NCBI GenBank assembly: GCA_031552145.1
Contig: JAVBMV010000008.1
Location: 1 to 64,000 of the forward strand
Reading direction: 5' to 3'
Length of the DNA stretch: 64,000 nt
Source: JAVBMV01 sp031552145
GTDB lineage: Bacteria; Myxococcota; Myxococcia; Myxococcales; UBA5297
In this document: one piece after another, positions 54,153 through 62,589 of the stretch
Position numbering within the stretch: position 1 is the first letter of the stretch
How the letters are laid out: every line of letters begins with the position of its first letter
The notes under the pieces: model-generated
The model's database searches: none
What the model saw: the letters and a program-made list of their open reading frames with translations, nothing else
Told to the model about the DNA's origin: nothing
Program-made: the position numbers and the translations under genes

Positions 54153-55304
54153 ATGTTCGAAGCGCTAATCCAATTTTTGACCACCACCGGTTTTTCCATT
54201 CTCACTTGGCAGCAGCTGGTGATGTGGATTGTGGTCGCTGTGCTGATGTACCTCGCGGTCGCCAAGGGGTTCGAGCCGCTCCTGCTCGTCCCCATCGCCT
54301 TTGGCGCGCTCATCGCCAATCTGCCCACCCTGGGTGTCATCAACGAGCCCATCGTCGGACCCGGGGGACACTATGAACCGGGAGGGCTCTACTACTACAT
54401 CTCGAAGGGTATCCAGTGGGAGCTCTTCCCGCCCATCATCTTTCTAGGGGTGGGAGCCCTCACCGATTTTGGCCCGCTCATCGCCAACCCTCGGACGTTG
54501 ATCCTCGGAGCAGCGGCGCAGCTCGGCGTCTTCCTCACCTTTCTCGGCGCTATCGCGCTGGGCTTCGCACCAGGCGCGGCGGCCTCCATCGGCATCATTG
54601 GAGGCGCCGACGGCCCCACCTCAATCTTTACGGCCTCCAAGCTTGCGCCGGACCTCATCGGCCCCATCGCCGTGGCGGCCTATACCTACATGGCGCTGGT
54701 GCCGTTGATCCAGCCTCCCTTCATGCGTCTCTTCACGACCGAGAAGGAGAAGAAGATCCGCATGCGCTCGCTGCGCAAGGTGGGCAAGCTGGAGCGCCTC
54801 TGCTTCGCGCTGGTGGTCTGCGTGCTCTGTATCCTGCTCGTTCCGGCCGCCTCGGCGTTGATCGCCATGCTCATGCTGGGCAACTTCATCCGCGAGTGTG
54901 GCGTCACCGACCGCCTCTCCAAGGCAGCCCAGAACGAGGTGATCAACGTCGTCACGATCTTTTTGGGCACCAGCGTAGGCATGACGATGGATGCGGAGCA
55001 CTTCCTCTCGCTCCAGACGATCAAGATTATCGGCCTGGGCGTCATCGCCTTCATCTTCTCCACCATCGGCGGCGTATTGATGGCCAAGTTGATGAACCTC
55101 GTCTGGCGCAAGGATCCCATCAACCCGCTCATCGGCGCGGCAGGCGTCTCGGCGGTGCCCATGGCGGCGCGCGTCGCCCATGTCGAAGGGCAGCGAGCCG
55201 ACCCCAACAACTACCTGCTGATGCACGCCATGGGTCCCAACGTCGCGGGCGTGATCGGCACGGCGGTCTGCGCGGGTTACTTCATCACCACGCTGGGGAG
55301 CTAG
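54153..55304 (+). CDS. oadB: Sodium-pumping decarboxylase beta subunit
   Basis: 383 residues, about nine TM helices. GIIGGADGPTSIF (near residue 152) holds the Asp that binds Na+ and carboxybiotin in OadB/MmdB/GcdB. LLLVPIAFGALIANLP, GGLYYYISKGIQWELFPP and LMHAMGPNVAGVIGTAV are also typical. It decarboxylates carboxybiotin while exporting Na+. The alpha (carboxyltransferase) and biotin-carrier genes are not in the window. GAGG precedes the ATG. Confidence 0.93.
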   Translation: MFEALIQFLTTTGFSILTWQQLVMWIVVAVLMYLAVAKGFEPLLLVPIAFGALIANLPTLGVINEPIVGPGGHYEPGGLYYYISKGIQWELFPPIIFLGVGALTDFGPLIANPRTLILGAAAQLGVFLTFLGAIALGFAPGAAASIGIIGGADGPTSIFTASKLAPDLIGPIAVAAYTYMALVPLIQPPFMRLFTTEKEKKIRMRSLRKVGKLERLCFALVVCVLCILLVPAASALIAMLMLGNFIRECGVTDRLSKAAQNEVINVVTIFLGTSVGMTMDAEHFLSLQTIKIIGLGVIAFIFSTIGGVLMAKLMNLVWRKDPINPLIGAAGVSAVPMAARVAHVEGQRADPNNYLLMHAMGPNVAGVIGTAVCAGYFITTLGS

Positions 55305-55328
55305 CGCGCCGAGTTGGCCGAGGAATGC

Positions 55329-55375
55329 TGCAGGACCAAGGCGCGGGCATCGGTCTCTCCGCGTCTGGTCCTGCA
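55329..55375. terminator. Bidirectional terminator between oadB and the activase gene
   Basis: A perfect 10-bp stem (TGCAGGACCA / TGGTCCTGCA) encloses a second stem (CGCGG/CCGCG), followed by TCTCTTTAT on the oadB side. It sits between two convergent stops. Confidence 0.7.
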
Positions 55376-55392
55376 TCTCTTTATGTCGTCCG

Positions 55393-58300
55393 TTATTGCC
55401 CGGATTTGGCGCTGCCCATCGCCTGAGGCTCCTGGCGCTTCCACCCATGCACCAGAAGCTCCAATCTGTTGAAGAGGTTGGCTTCGCTGGTGTTGTGGTC
55501 CAGGTCGAGGAAGAGCAGATCGAGCTTGGGCGCGGCAGCCCGCAGCCTTCGCTCCACTCCCTTGGCGATGACGTGGTTGGCGATACAGCCGAAGGGCTGT
55601 AGGCAGACGATGCGATCGACGCCATGAGAGGCCATCTCCAGGATCTCTCCGGCCAGCACCCAGCCTTCGCCATACTGATGCGCGGTGGAGATGACCTGGG
55701 CGGCTTGCTTCGCCAGAGCGCGAGGGGGCGTGAAGGAGACATGGTACGGGAAGAGTGAGAGCTTCTCGTTCACCTTTGTCAGCAGCCTGCCAATCCAGCG
55801 ATCCACGAAGGAGGAGATGAGCGGCGCCAGCCGCCTGCGATCGAGTCCGGCCTTCCGATTCATCTCGGTGTTGAGCGGCTCCTGTAGGAAGAAACTGGCC
55901 AGGGGCGGTACCACAGGCTCGTAGCCAGCGGCGACGAGCCAGTCGACGATGTAATGGTTGGCGAAGGGGGAGTGCTTTACATAGATCTCGCCGACGATAC
56001 CAACCTTGGGAACGTCGTGGCGCACGACCTCGATCGCCCCCATGCGCTTCGCGGCATGCTCCACGAAGGCGAGCGTGCGCGCGCTGCCGCGCCGCTCGTC
56101 GCTGAACCACTCCTCGATGAGCACGTCGACCAGGGCTCGCGCGGTGCCGGGGACTCGCTCTCGAGGCGCCAGCGCTCGCATCATCATGCCCAGCGCGTCG
56201 ATCACGATGAGCGAATGAAGCCCGCTCTTGAAGAGCGAGAGCATGTCGATTTCGAAGCCGGGCTGCTCATTGAGCTTTCCCGTCCCGAGTTGGATGCCCA
56301 CCACGGGAACGTCGCCAAAGCCCGCTGTTACCAGCGCCTTCTTCAGGAGCGGCAGATAGTTGGAGGCGCGGCAAGGGCCGCCCGTCTGGGTCAGCCCAAT
56401 CGCTACTTCATCGAGCGGGAACTGGCCCGAGGCGAGCGCGCGCAGGATGTCGCCAATCGTGATGATGGCCGGATAGCAGAGCTCGTTGTTGACGTGCGTG
56501 AGGCCCCACTCGAGCGCCTCTTCGGTGGGTGTGGGCAGCACATGGAGCTTGTAGCCCACGCGCCCAAACTCGACCTCGATGCCGCGCCGCAGCAACGGAT
56601 CCATCTCGGGCGCGATGATGGTGCGCCTGCGGTCGGCGAGACAGTAGGGCGGAGTGGTGACACGGTCGAAGGGCGCTCGGATGAGCGTTGCGTCGCCCAG
56701 CGCCATGGTGCGCAACCGTAGGCGCAGGGAGCCCGCTGCCGTCGACTCGTCTACGCGCAGCAGCGTGAAGGGTTTGGCGTGGGACTCGAGGATGGAGGCC
56801 GCCTCGTCGGCGATAAGCGCGTCGGGGCCGCAGGCGAAGGAGTTGAGCTGCACATAGCGCAGCCGCTCTCCGCTCGCGGCGAGCTTGGCGGCGCGCAGAT
56901 CGCGGCTGGGGTAGGACCACTGCGGCAATATCTTTACGTCGGTCAGCGGGTCGTCGTTGGGTACGCACTGCGCCGAGAGAACGTCGTAGCCCAGATCGCT
57001 CAGCATCTCGGGCACGCCGTGGTGGATGAAGGGATCGAGGTGGTAAGGGCGGCAGCCCAGGAGCACCAGCTCGCGCCCTTGCTCCTTCGACTCGGCCAGG
57101 GCCCGCTTTCCCAGCTCCTCGCGTTTCGCAAGGAACTCCTCCTGCGCGGCGAAGGCCAGGTCGAAGGCGCGCCCATAGCCCTTCATGGGGATGGCGGCGG
57201 CCTCGAGCGCGCGCTTCACGGTATCGCGCAGGGACTCTCGATCTCGGAAGGTGGTGACCGGCGCTATGTAGGGGACGCCATAGCGCGCGGTGGGATCGAC
57301 GGCGCTGGCGACCGCCTCGGGGTAGCCGGCGACGATGGGGCAGTTGAAGTCTTTTAGCGACTCGTCGCTGGGGCGCTCCTGATGCACCTGCGGGAAGAAG
57401 ATGGTGTCGACGCCCCGCTGCGCAAGATGCGCGACATGGGCGTTGGCCACCTTGCCCGGCAGACAGATGCTGTCGGAGGAGATGAAGGCGGCGGACTCTT
57501 CGAGCATGGCGGGGGTGGTGGCGTTGCCCGAGAGCACCACCTCGTGCCCCAGCGCTCTGAAGAGCGCCGACCAGAAGGGGAGGTTCTCGTAGAGGCTGAG
57601 CGCCATCGGCAGGCCGATGCGCAGGGAGCGGTTTTGAGCCACTACCTCCACCGCGGGCCGTTCGAGCAGCAACGAATACTCGGCCGCCATGTGATTGGCG
57701 CCGCGCTCGCGCGCCTCTTGTCCGTTGCGGAAGAGCCGCTCGCACCTGTTACCCGAGACGTGGCGCCCCGCCCCTTCGAAGGTGACCACCGTGACGGGGC
57801 AGGCGTTCTCACAGCCTCGGCAATGCACCTCCTTGCGCGTGGAGGGGGGGACCTTGCAGTAATCGGCGAAGGGGCGCGGCGGGCGCTGCTCCTTCTCGGC
57901 GATCTCGCGCGCCCAGAGCGCCGCGCCAAAGGCGCCGGCGAGCCCCGAGATCTCGGAGCAGATGACAGGGCGCTTGATAAGCTTCTCGAAGGCGCGGTGG
58001 ACGGCGGGATTTAGAAAGGTGCCCCCTTGCACCACCACGGTGTCGCCGAGGAGCGAATTGTCGCGCAGCTTCAAGACCTTCTGCAGGCAGTTGCGCGCGA
58101 CTGAGAAGGCGAGCCCCGCGGCGATATCCTCCAGCGCCGCACCCTCCTTCAGCGCTTGCTTCACCATCGAGTTCATGAAGACGGTGCAGCGCGAGCCGAG
58201 CATCCTGGGCGCCTTGGCGGTGAGCGCCCGCGACGCGAAGGTGGGCAGCGCCATCGAGAGCGCTTCGGCGAAGGTCTGGATGAAGCTGCCGCAGCCCGAG

Positions 58301-59685
58301 GAGCAGGCCTCGTTCACCTCGACTCGCTCGACGCGCCCGTCGCGGACGAAGAGCGCTTTCATGTCCTGGCCGCCGATGTCGAGCACGAAGCTCACTTCGG
58401 GCGCCAGCCACATCGCGGCGCGCAGGTGCGCGACGGTCTCGACCACGCCATGTTCGATGCCGAAGGCGGCCCGTAGCAACTCCTCGCCGTAGCCCGTCAC
58501 GGCGGCGGCGCCAATGTTGGGGCTCAAACCGACCTCGGCGAGCGACTCCTTGAAGCGCTTCATGCCGCGTTGCGCCGCCCCCAGCGGATCGCCGCGGTTC
58601 ATCTCATAGTCGGAGAGCAGCAGCTTTCCATCGCGCGAGAGGAGCACCAGCTTGGTGGTGGTCGAGCCCGAGTCGATGCCCAGGTAGAGTTCCCCCTCGA
58701 CCTCGCCGGGCGCGATGCGCTCGACCGGGGTGAAGCGCCGTGCCAGCCACGCCTCGCGCTCCTCGTCGGTGTCGAAGAAGGGGGGCTCGGTGTTGCGGCT
58801 CTCGCGTTGCTCTCCGCTTTCGACCAATCGGTCGAGCAGCTCTCCCAGGGAGAGATGGCAGCCGTGCTCCTTCGCATGGAGTGCCGCGCCGAGGGCAGAG
58901 GCCAGCTCGCCGTTCTGGGGAAGCAGCAGCTCGCCATCGGCCAGCTTCAGCTTCTCGGCGAAGACGGCGCGCAGCGTCGGCATGAAGGTGAGCGGCCCCC
59001 CCGTGACGAGCACTGGCCGTTCGGCGGTGCGCCCGCGCCCCAACGTGGTGAGCACCTGCAGCGCCAGCGCGTGGAGGATGGAGAGCGCGACGTCCGACTT
59101 CGCGATGCCCCGGCTCAGGAGGTTCTGGACGTCGGTCTTGGCGAAGACGCCGCAGCGGCTCGCGACAGGAATGACGCGCTTACCCTTCGCCGCGAGCGCC
59201 GATAGGGCAGTCGGTTCGATCGCTAGGAGGACCGCCATCTGGTCGAGGAAGGCGCCCGTGCCACCGGCACAGCTGCCGTTCATGCGCGCGTCGATGCGTC
59301 CGTCGGGCTCGAAGAAGACGAGCTTCGAGTCCTCGCCACCAATGTCGAGCAGCGCGCGCGCCTCCGGATGGAAGGAAGCGGTAAAGTTGCAGGCGGCATG
59401 TACTTCCTGGACGAAGGGGAGCTTCGCCCGCTCCCCAAGCCCCATGCCGGCGGTGCCGGTGAGCGCGACATCGACCAGGGCGCCGCGCCCCACGCGGGTG
59501 GCGAGCTCCTCTACCAGTCTCCGCGCGGTCTCGAGGATGCGCGCCTCATGCCGTTGGTAAGCGGAGGCGACCACCCTCTTGCCAGAGTCGAGGAGCACCA
59601 CCTTCGCGGTGGTCGAGCCGACGTCGACGCCGAGCAGATAGTGCTCGGACTGTGGTGAGTCGGAGGTGTTGGCTTCGCCCTGCAT
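55393..59685 (-). CDS. 2-Hydroxyacyl-CoA dehydratase activase fusion (double BadF/HgdC ASKHA + DUF2229)
   Basis: 1430 residues. Two ASKHA-type ATPase domains come first. Domain 1 (about 15-290) has LGVDVGSTTAKVVLLDS, NGSCAGGTGAFLDQ and ASRCGVFAKTDVQ. Domain 2 (about 330-590) has LGIDSGSTTTKLVLLS, NEACSSGCGSFIQTF and GSRCTVFMNS. Each keeps the two Cys that bind the bridging 4Fe-4S cluster in HgdC. A Cys cluster (CRGCENACP) follows, then COG3580/COG3581-like HgdB-related regions (DUF2229) up to the C-terminus. HgdC uses ATP to inject one electron into a dehydratase; these giant fusions are widespread in anaerobes and some deltaproteobacteria, but their substrate is unknown. Monocistronic, convergent with oadB. 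Confidence 0.92.
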   Translation of the reverse strand: MQGEANTSDSPQSEHYLLGVDVGSTTAKVVLLDSGKRVVASAYQRHEARILETARRLVEELATRVGRGALVDVALTGTAGMGLGERAKLPFVQEVHAACNFTASFHPEARALLDIGGEDSKLVFFEPDGRIDARMNGSCAGGTGAFLDQMAVLLAIEPTALSALAAKGKRVIPVASRCGVFAKTDVQNLLSRGIAKSDVALSILHALALQVLTTLGRGRTAERPVLVTGGPLTFMPTLRAVFAEKLKLADGELLLPQNGELASALGAALHAKEHGCHLSLGELLDRLVESGEQRESRNTEPPFFDTDEEREAWLARRFTPVERIAPGEVEGELYLGIDSGSTTTKLVLLSRDGKLLLSDYEMNRGDPLGAAQRGMKRFKESLAEVGLSPNIGAAAVTGYGEELLRAAFGIEHGVVETVAHLRAAMWLAPEVSFVLDIGGQDMKALFVRDGRVERVEVNEACSSGCGSFIQTFAEALSMALPTFASRALTAKAPRMLGSRCTVFMNSMVKQALKEGAALEDIAAGLAFSVARNCLQKVLKLRDNSLLGDTVVVQGGTFLNPAVHRAFEKLIKRPVICSEISGLAGAFGAALWAREIAEKEQRPPRPFADYCKVPPSTRKEVHCRGCENACPVTVVTFEGAGRHVSGNRCERLFRNGQEARERGANHMAAEYSLLLERPAVEVVAQNRSLRIGLPMALSLYENLPFWSALFRALGHEVVLSGNATTPAMLEESAAFISSDSICLPGKVANAHVAHLAQRGVDTIFFPQVHQERPSDESLKDFNCPIVAGYPEAVASAVDPTARYGVPYIAPVTTFRDRESLRDTVKRALEAAAIPMKGYGRAFDLAFAAQEEFLAKREELGKRALAESKEQGRELVLLGCRPYHLDPFIHHGVPEMLSDLGYDVLSAQCVPNDDPLTDVKILPQWSYPSRDLRAAKLAASGERLRYVQLNSFACGPDALIADEAASILESHAKPFTLLRVDESTAAGSLRLRLRTMALGDATLIRAPFDRVTTPPYCLADRRRTIIAPEMDPLLRRGIEVEFGRVGYKLHVLPTPTEEALEWGLTHVNNELCYPAIITIGDILRALASGQFPLDEVAIGLTQTGGPCRASNYLPLLKKALVTAGFGDVPVVGIQLGTGKLNEQPGFEIDMLSLFKSGLHSLIVIDALGMMMRALAPRERVPGTARALVDVLIEEWFSDERRGSARTLAFVEHAAKRMGAIEVVRHDVPKVGIVGEIYVKHSPFANHYIVDWLVAAGYEPVVPPLASFFLQEPLNTEMNRKAGLDRRRLAPLISSFVDRWIGRLLTKVNEKLSLFPYHVSFTPPRALAKQAAQVISTAHQYGEGWVLAGEILEMASHGVDRIVCLQPFGCIANHVIAKGVERRLRAAAPKLDLLFLDLDHNTSEANLFNRLELLVHGWKRQEPQAMGSAKSGQ

Positions 59686-59843
59686 TCGTCCCGTCCATGA
59701 GATGGCCCCGCCAGCGCCCCTCCGAGAAGAGGAGTGAGAAACGCAGGGCCGTTATGGGCGGCAAACTAGCACGGATGTCCATTCAGGACGATCGGAGAAT
59801 AGTGCAAGGATGTCAGGGTGTTACGCGGTCCTCTCCGCGAAGG

Positions 59844-60335
59844 TCAACAGCAGTGCCCTAGATGCCGCCCGCAGCGCCCAAGGCGCCGCATGCAGCAGCG
59901 CCGCCTGTTCTTCGATTGTGTCAGACCGTATGCGGTAGCTGCGACCGCGAGCGTGGGCAGAGCGATCCCGAGCGTGGGCAGAGCGACCTTGAGAAACCGC
60001 CGCCCTCGCGCCAAACAGACCTCGAGTCGATCCGCCATGACGAGCATGAGCCAATGGCGGCTGTGGTGATCCGGGCATTGGTAGGCGGCGCGCCGAAGCG
60101 CTCCCGCGATTCCTTGCGTCGGTACCGCCGTTCCAAAGACCAGGGGCATCCGCTTCCCGCGTCGACCATGGAGCGGTGCCGAGGGACATCCCTCTTGAGG
60201 CTGCGAGGGAGTGGCATTGGGCCACATCTCGGGAGCGCGCTCCGCTGGAACGCCGGGCCGTCGCGCCGGATCCTTGTCGATCCCAGCGTCGGGCGGCGGA
60301 GCAGGGGGTGGAATGGGGGCGGAAGATTTCTTCAT
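59844..60335 (-). CDS. Small membrane protein of unknown function, probably frameshifted near its 3' end
   Basis: 163 residues as read. It opens with a Pro-rich linker (APIPPPAPPPDAG) and then a conserved-looking stretch (GALRRAAYQCPDHHSRHWLM, ADRLEV) and one TM helix (VALPTLGIALPTLAVAATAYG). It starts seven bases after the alcohol dehydrogenase stop, so the two are likely coupled. After AYG the frame turns basic and Cys-rich (KNRRRCCMRRLGRCGRHLGH), while the adjacent -1 frame to 59821 reads like real protein (TIEEQAALLHAAPWALRAAS). A duplicated 18-21 base unit (LPTLGIALPTLA) lies just before. I think the intact gene would run 60335-59821 with one frameshift. Family not recognised. Confidence 0.55.
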   Translation of the reverse strand: MKKSSAPIPPPAPPPDAGIDKDPARRPGVPAERAPEMWPNATPSQPQEGCPSAPLHGRRGKRMPLVFGTAVPTQGIAGALRRAAYQCPDHHSRHWLMLVMADRLEVCLARGRRFLKVALPTLGIALPTLAVAATAYGLTQSKNRRRCCMRRLGRCGRHLGHCC

Positions 60336-60342
60336 TTCGATC

Positions 60343-61494
60343 TCAGGCGAGCACTTCGCTCGGGAAAAGTGCCACTTTGATGCAGCCTTCGGATTTGTTC
60401 GAGAAGAGTCGGTAGCCCTCCGCGGCCTTCTCCAGGGGCAGTCGGTGAGTAAAGAGCGCCTTCGTGTCGAATCGCCCCGCTCGGACATGGTTGAGGAGAT
60501 GGGGCATGTAGCGTTTAACGCTGCACTGCGCGGTGCGGAGCGTCAGCGCCTTGTTCATCGCCGTTCCGATGTCGACCAGGGCACCAGGCGGCCCATAAAC
60601 TCCGACTACCGACACGGTCCCGCCTTTTCGCGCCGCGTGTATGCAGCCATTGAGCGCGGCGGGCGAGCCGCTCTCCATCTTTCCGTGTACCCCCAGGAGG
60701 CGATGGAAGCAGGAGCCCTCCGCTTCACAGCCAACGGCGTCGATGGTGCAATCCGCGCCCCGGTCATCGGTCATTGCCTTGAGCTCGGTGATGACATCGG
60801 TCCGCCCGAAGTGGAGGGTCTCCGCGTTGGCCCAGGTGCGTGCAAAGTCGAGCCGATAGTCCAATCGATCGATCGCGATTACTCTCCCCGCGCCCTGTAA
60901 CCACGCCGAACGCATCGCGCAGAGCCCGACGGGTCCAGCGCCGAAGACCGCGACTGTCTCTCCTCCTTTGAGGTCACACATCTCCGCCGCCTGATAGCCC
61001 GTGGGCAGGGCGTCCGTCAGGGGCAGGACCGTGAGATCGTCCATATCCTCGGGGATCAGCTGGGCATCGACGCCCGCGAACGGAACGCGGACGAACTGGG
61101 CCTGCGCCCCCTCGTAGCCACCTGTCGTGTGGGAGTAGCCGTAGACGCCACAGGCGATATCGCTGGCCGGATTGGAGTTCTCGCAGCAGGCCGTCAGCCC
61201 ACGCTGACAATAGAAGCAGTGGCCGCAGAAGATCTGGAACGGGAGCATCACTCGATCGCCGACCTTGATCCCCGTCACCTCGGGTCCGATCTCGCGAACC
61301 ACCCCGCAGAACTCATGGCCGAGCGTCGTGCCGATCCGCGTATCGGGAACCAGACCGTGAAGGAGGTGGAGGTCCGAGCCGCAGATCGCGGCGGCCGTCA
61401 CCTCGACGATCGCGTCCTGAGGGTGTTCGATCTTGGGTTCGGGTTTCTCCCGAACCAGTAGACGATAGGGGCCTTCATAGACCGCAGCTCTCAT
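60343..61494 (-). CDS. Zinc-dependent alcohol dehydrogenase (MDR, formaldehyde dehydrogenase-like)
   Basis: 383 residues. Catalytic zinc site AAICGSDLHLLHG (Cys38) with GHEFCGVV. Structural zinc Cys set CGHCFYCQRGLTACC. Rossmann NAD(P) site VAVFGAGPVGLCAMRSA, with Asp in AIDRLDYR favouring NAD+. The long DAVGCEAEG ... PAALNGCIHAARKG region matches glutathione-independent formaldehyde/threonine-dehydrogenase-like MDR proteins. Substrate is unproven; aldehyde or alcohol detoxification is likely. Divergent from the SDR gene. No strong ribosome site before the ATG. Confidence 0.9.
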   Translation of the reverse strand: MRAAVYEGPYRLLVREKPEPKIEHPQDAIVEVTAAAICGSDLHLLHGLVPDTRIGTTLGHEFCGVVREIGPEVTGIKVGDRVMLPFQIFCGHCFYCQRGLTACCENSNPASDIACGVYGYSHTTGGYEGAQAQFVRVPFAGVDAQLIPEDMDDLTVLPLTDALPTGYQAAEMCDLKGGETVAVFGAGPVGLCAMRSAWLQGAGRVIAIDRLDYRLDFARTWANAETLHFGRTDVITELKAMTDDRGADCTIDAVGCEAEGSCFHRLLGVHGKMESGSPAALNGCIHAARKGGTVSVVGVYGPPGALVDIGTAMNKALTLRTAQCSVKRYMPHLLNHVRAGRFDTKALFTHRLPLEKAAEGYRLFSNKSEGCIKVALFPSEVLA

Positions 61495-61652
61495 GGGCGA
61501 AACCTGGTGGGCGCGAGTTCGCCCTGCACCAGAGATGCGCGTGAGAGGTCAGCTCCATGGTTATCGGACGATCCCGAGGTTGTTTGGAGGCTCGCTGCCC
61601 ACCAAGCGGCACGTTGTTGGGTGCGATCTCATCCATTTCTTGGAGGTCTCCA

Positions 61653-62525
61653 ATGTCCGATCCACGCGCGAAAGAGCCTGCTCCACCTTTTCCTGCTCAG
61701 TCACAGCCCCATCCCGGTGAGACCGGGGCGATGGAACCCAAGCCGGATCACGGGGAAGAGTCGTACCGAGGAATCGGTCGCCTTCAAGGCCGAGTCGCGC
61801 TGATTACGGGCGGCGACAGTGGGATCGGGCGGGCGGTCGCTTTGGCCTATGCGCGGGAGGGCGCCGATGTGGCCATCGGCTTTCTTCAGGAGCGAGCCGA
61901 CGCCGAGGAGTCGGGAAAGTGGATCGAAAGGGCAGGACGACGTCTGCTCTTGGAACAGGGCGATTTGGCGCTCCCCAGCGCTTGCCAGAACCTCGTGGAG
62001 CGGACGGTGGCCACGCTGGGGAGACTCGACATCCTGGTCAATAACGCCGCTCACCAAGGCTCGCTGGTCGAGCGCTTCGAAGCGCTCGACGACGAGCGCG
62101 TCGAGCGCACCTTCCAGGCAAACATTTTGGCGATGTTTCGCCTCGTCCGCGCGGCGCTGCCCCATCTTCGCCCGGGCTCATCCATTATCAATGTCGCGTC
62201 GATCCAGGCCTACGAACCCACTCCTGGCATTCTGGACTACGCGGCCACCAAGGGGGCAATCGTCACCTTTACCAAGGGCCTGGCCAAGGAGCTTGGGGAG
62301 CGCGGTATCCGAGTCAACGCCGTGGCGCCAGGGCCCGTCTGGACACCGCTCGTGGCGCAATCCTTTCCCCCCGAAAAGAACGCCCGGTTCGGCGGAGACA
62401 CGCCGCTCGGCAGGCCTGCTCAGCCAGCGGAGCTGGCTCCCACCTTCGTGTTCCTGGCGAGCGACGAGGCGCGCTATATCAACGGCGAGATACTCGGGGT
62501 AACCGGCGGGAGGCCGCTCCCATAG
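61653..62525 (+). CDS. SDR-family oxidoreductase (YghA-like)
   Basis: 290 residues. A polar N-terminal extension of about 45 residues (MEPKPDHGEESYRG) as in YghA/general-stress SDRs. Then the cofactor site TGGDSGIGRAVALAYAREGA, NNAA, and the catalytic Ser, Tyr and Lys in NVASIQAYEPTPGILDYAATK. It would reduce an aldehyde or ketone with NAD(P)H. I set the start at 61653 with TGGAGG six bases upstream. Divergent from the zinc alcohol dehydrogenase. Confidence 0.9.
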   Translation: MSDPRAKEPAPPFPAQSQPHPGETGAMEPKPDHGEESYRGIGRLQGRVALITGGDSGIGRAVALAYAREGADVAIGFLQERADAEESGKWIERAGRRLLLEQGDLALPSACQNLVERTVATLGRLDILVNNAAHQGSLVERFEALDDERVERTFQANILAMFRLVRAALPHLRPGSSIINVASIQAYEPTPGILDYAATKGAIVTFTKGLAKELGERGIRVNAVAPGPVWTPLVAQSFPPEKNARFGGDTPLGRPAQPAELAPTFVFLASDEARYINGEILGVTGGRPLP

Positions 62526-62545
62526 GAGATGCGAGGTTAAGGGCA

Positions 62546-62571
62546 GGGCGCAGGGTGTTCACCCCGCGCCC
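62546..62571. terminator. Hairpin between the SDR gene and the Cys-rich surface protein gene
   Basis: GGGCGC-A-GGGTG / CACCC-C-GCGCCC around a TT loop gives about 11 paired bases with one mismatch, between two convergent genes. No T-tract, as with the other hairpins in this window. Confidence 0.55.
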
Positions 62572-62589
62572 CGCCCCCACCTCGTAGGC

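Noticed and set aside
60211..60900. Plus-strand open frame opposite the alcohol dehydrogenase 3' end
   Set aside because: No recognisable domain or ribosome site; the minus strand has intact dehydrogenase motifs.
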